NCBI GenBank assembly: GCA_002451555.1
Contig: DKCU01000059.1
Span: forward strand, 215 to 15,529
Origin: Candidatus Segatella albertsiae
GTDB lineage: Bacteria > Bacteroidota > Bacteroidia > Bacteroidales > Bacteroidaceae
DNA: 15,315 bases
Direction: 5' to 3'
The translations under genes and the position numbers were made by a program. Under the pieces are notes generated by a model. The model was not told the origin of the DNA. It did not search any database and saw only the letters and a list, made by a program, of their open reading frames with translations. Below are positions 14,678 to 15,315 of the stretch, piece after piece; within the stretch, counting starts at the first letter, position 1; each line of letters begins with the position of its first letter.

Positions 14678-15268
14678 CTAGAAATTGATTTTATAAATTT
14701 GCTTATACTTTGACTTGTCGAAGAAAATGATAGCACAGGAATATAAATCGTAAGTTACTCCACATCGCTCATCGGCTAGTATATCATGCCATAATTTACG
14801 ATTATGTTTATTCTTGTATATCCCCATGACAACAAGGAGGAGATTTTCTCTGGCAGAATCAAGCAACTCGTTTAATAGGTTGTCATCATCAAGCCAATCA
14901 ATGTCAAGGATGACCAAAGCACTAGATGGTTCATCCGCAAAGTAATAGTCATCAATCATTCTAACAAGAGTCGAAGGATGACCAGCATAAACATATGAAG
15001 CGAAATCATAATCCCCCATCACAACATACTGAGGTTGCCAATAGTAAGCCAAACGGCAAAACAATATACCAAGTTTTCGGAATGTTTTAGAATGATTTGA
15101 CATTTCCTCTTGCAACTCATCATAGCAGTCATAGACATGATGATTATTGACAACATTACATACAAAAGAATAAGCCGATGGCGACTGTATGCCAAAGCCC
15201 CGGCTATATCGGCATCGCATCAACCAACGCCAACTGGTCTTAATATAATAGAGCAATGTTTCAAACAT
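14678..15268 (-). CDS. Degenerate methyltransferase-like protein (Bacteroidota family)
   Basis: This 196-residue protein has no signal peptide. Its N-terminal part (RYSRGFGIQSPSAYSFV, about residues 21-37) resembles the HGVHSPFVYDFV-type signature of a Bacteroidota-specific class I SAM-dependent methyltransferase family. Its end (YDLYSCAIIFFDKSKYKQIYKINF, about 173-196) resembles the last strands of that fold. A strand LVILDIDW (about 117-124) would be the central acidic-ended strand. The glycine-rich SAM-binding loop expected after the signature (E-x-G-x-x-x-G) is not visible; the matching region reads LGILFCRLAYYWQPQYVVMGDYD. I therefore call it methyltransferase-like and probably not a normal SAM binder. 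The assignment is from remembered motifs and moderately certain. The gap to the DUF2795 gene is 157 bases with no terminator that I can recognise. Confidence 0.7.
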   Translation of the reverse strand: MFETLLYYIKTSWRWLMRCRYSRGFGIQSPSAYSFVCNVVNNHHVYDCYDELQEEMSNHSKTFRKLGILFCRLAYYWQPQYVVMGDYDFASYVYAGHPSTLVRMIDDYYFADEPSSALVILDIDWLDDDNLLNELLDSARENLLLVVMGIYKNKHNRKLWHDILADERCGVTYDLYSCAIIFFDKSKYKQIYKINF

Positions 15269-15295
15269 AAGATTAATGAAGTCAAAGGATTAAAC

Positions 15296-15315
15296 AAAAA
15301 AGCCTCAGAAATCTT
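15296..15315 (-). terminator. Possible terminator of a gene beyond the right edge (cut)
   Basis: On the minus strand AAGATTTCTGAGGC is followed directly by TTTTTT. This looks like the 3' arm and T-run of an intrinsic terminator whose 5' arm lies outside the window. It can only be tested with more sequence. Confidence 0.3.

Overview
The window comes from a Bacteroidota chromosome and fits a Prevotella/Segatella-like gut or oral bacterium. The reasons are a complete type IX secretion (T9SS) core cluster, several upstream regions carrying the Bacteroidota -7 box TAnnTTTG, the near absence of Shine-Dalgarno sites, short housekeeping proteins of Bacteroidota type, and moderate GC content. The genus is inferred from overall protein similarity remembered from these groups; no search was run.

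Layout. (1) At the left edge lies the 5' part of gltX (glutamyl-tRNA synthetase, minus strand). It is divergent from a 683-residue membrane HD-domain protein of the PgpH type, a probable cyclic-di-AMP phosphodiesterase (plus strand). (2) A 396-base gap follows, holding a 23-bp-period repeat array with a perfect 18-bp inverted repeat, then an operator-like dyad and a -7 box. These precede a FadL/OmpP1-type outer membrane transporter (plus strand). (3) A convergent junction with a strong hairpin terminator separates this gene from priA (replication restart helicase, minus strand). (4) Upstream of priA is a small outer membrane beta-barrel gene whose terminator overlaps the priA promoter. (5) The T9SS genes then run in transcription order porP, porK/gldK, porL/gldL, porM/gldM, porN/gldN, all on the minus strand. 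(6) At the right edge are a 73-residue DUF2795-type protein with its own promoter and terminator, and a degenerate methyltransferase-like protein.

How the genes work together. PorL and PorM form the proton-driven inner membrane motor. PorK (a lipoprotein) and PorN form the periplasmic ring under the outer membrane. PorP is an outer membrane barrel tied to that ring and to cargo handling. The small barrel gene after porN could be a passenger or an accessory of this system. The other genes are housekeeping: tRNA charging, second-messenger turnover, replication restart and hydrophobic-compound uptake.

Beyond the genes, two repeat systems stand out. One is a purine-rich element built of 7-bp units. 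It occurs four times, each time directly at a stop codon and always in the same orientation as the gene; in porL the stop codon lies inside it. The other is the 23-bp palindromic array downstream of the HD-domain gene.
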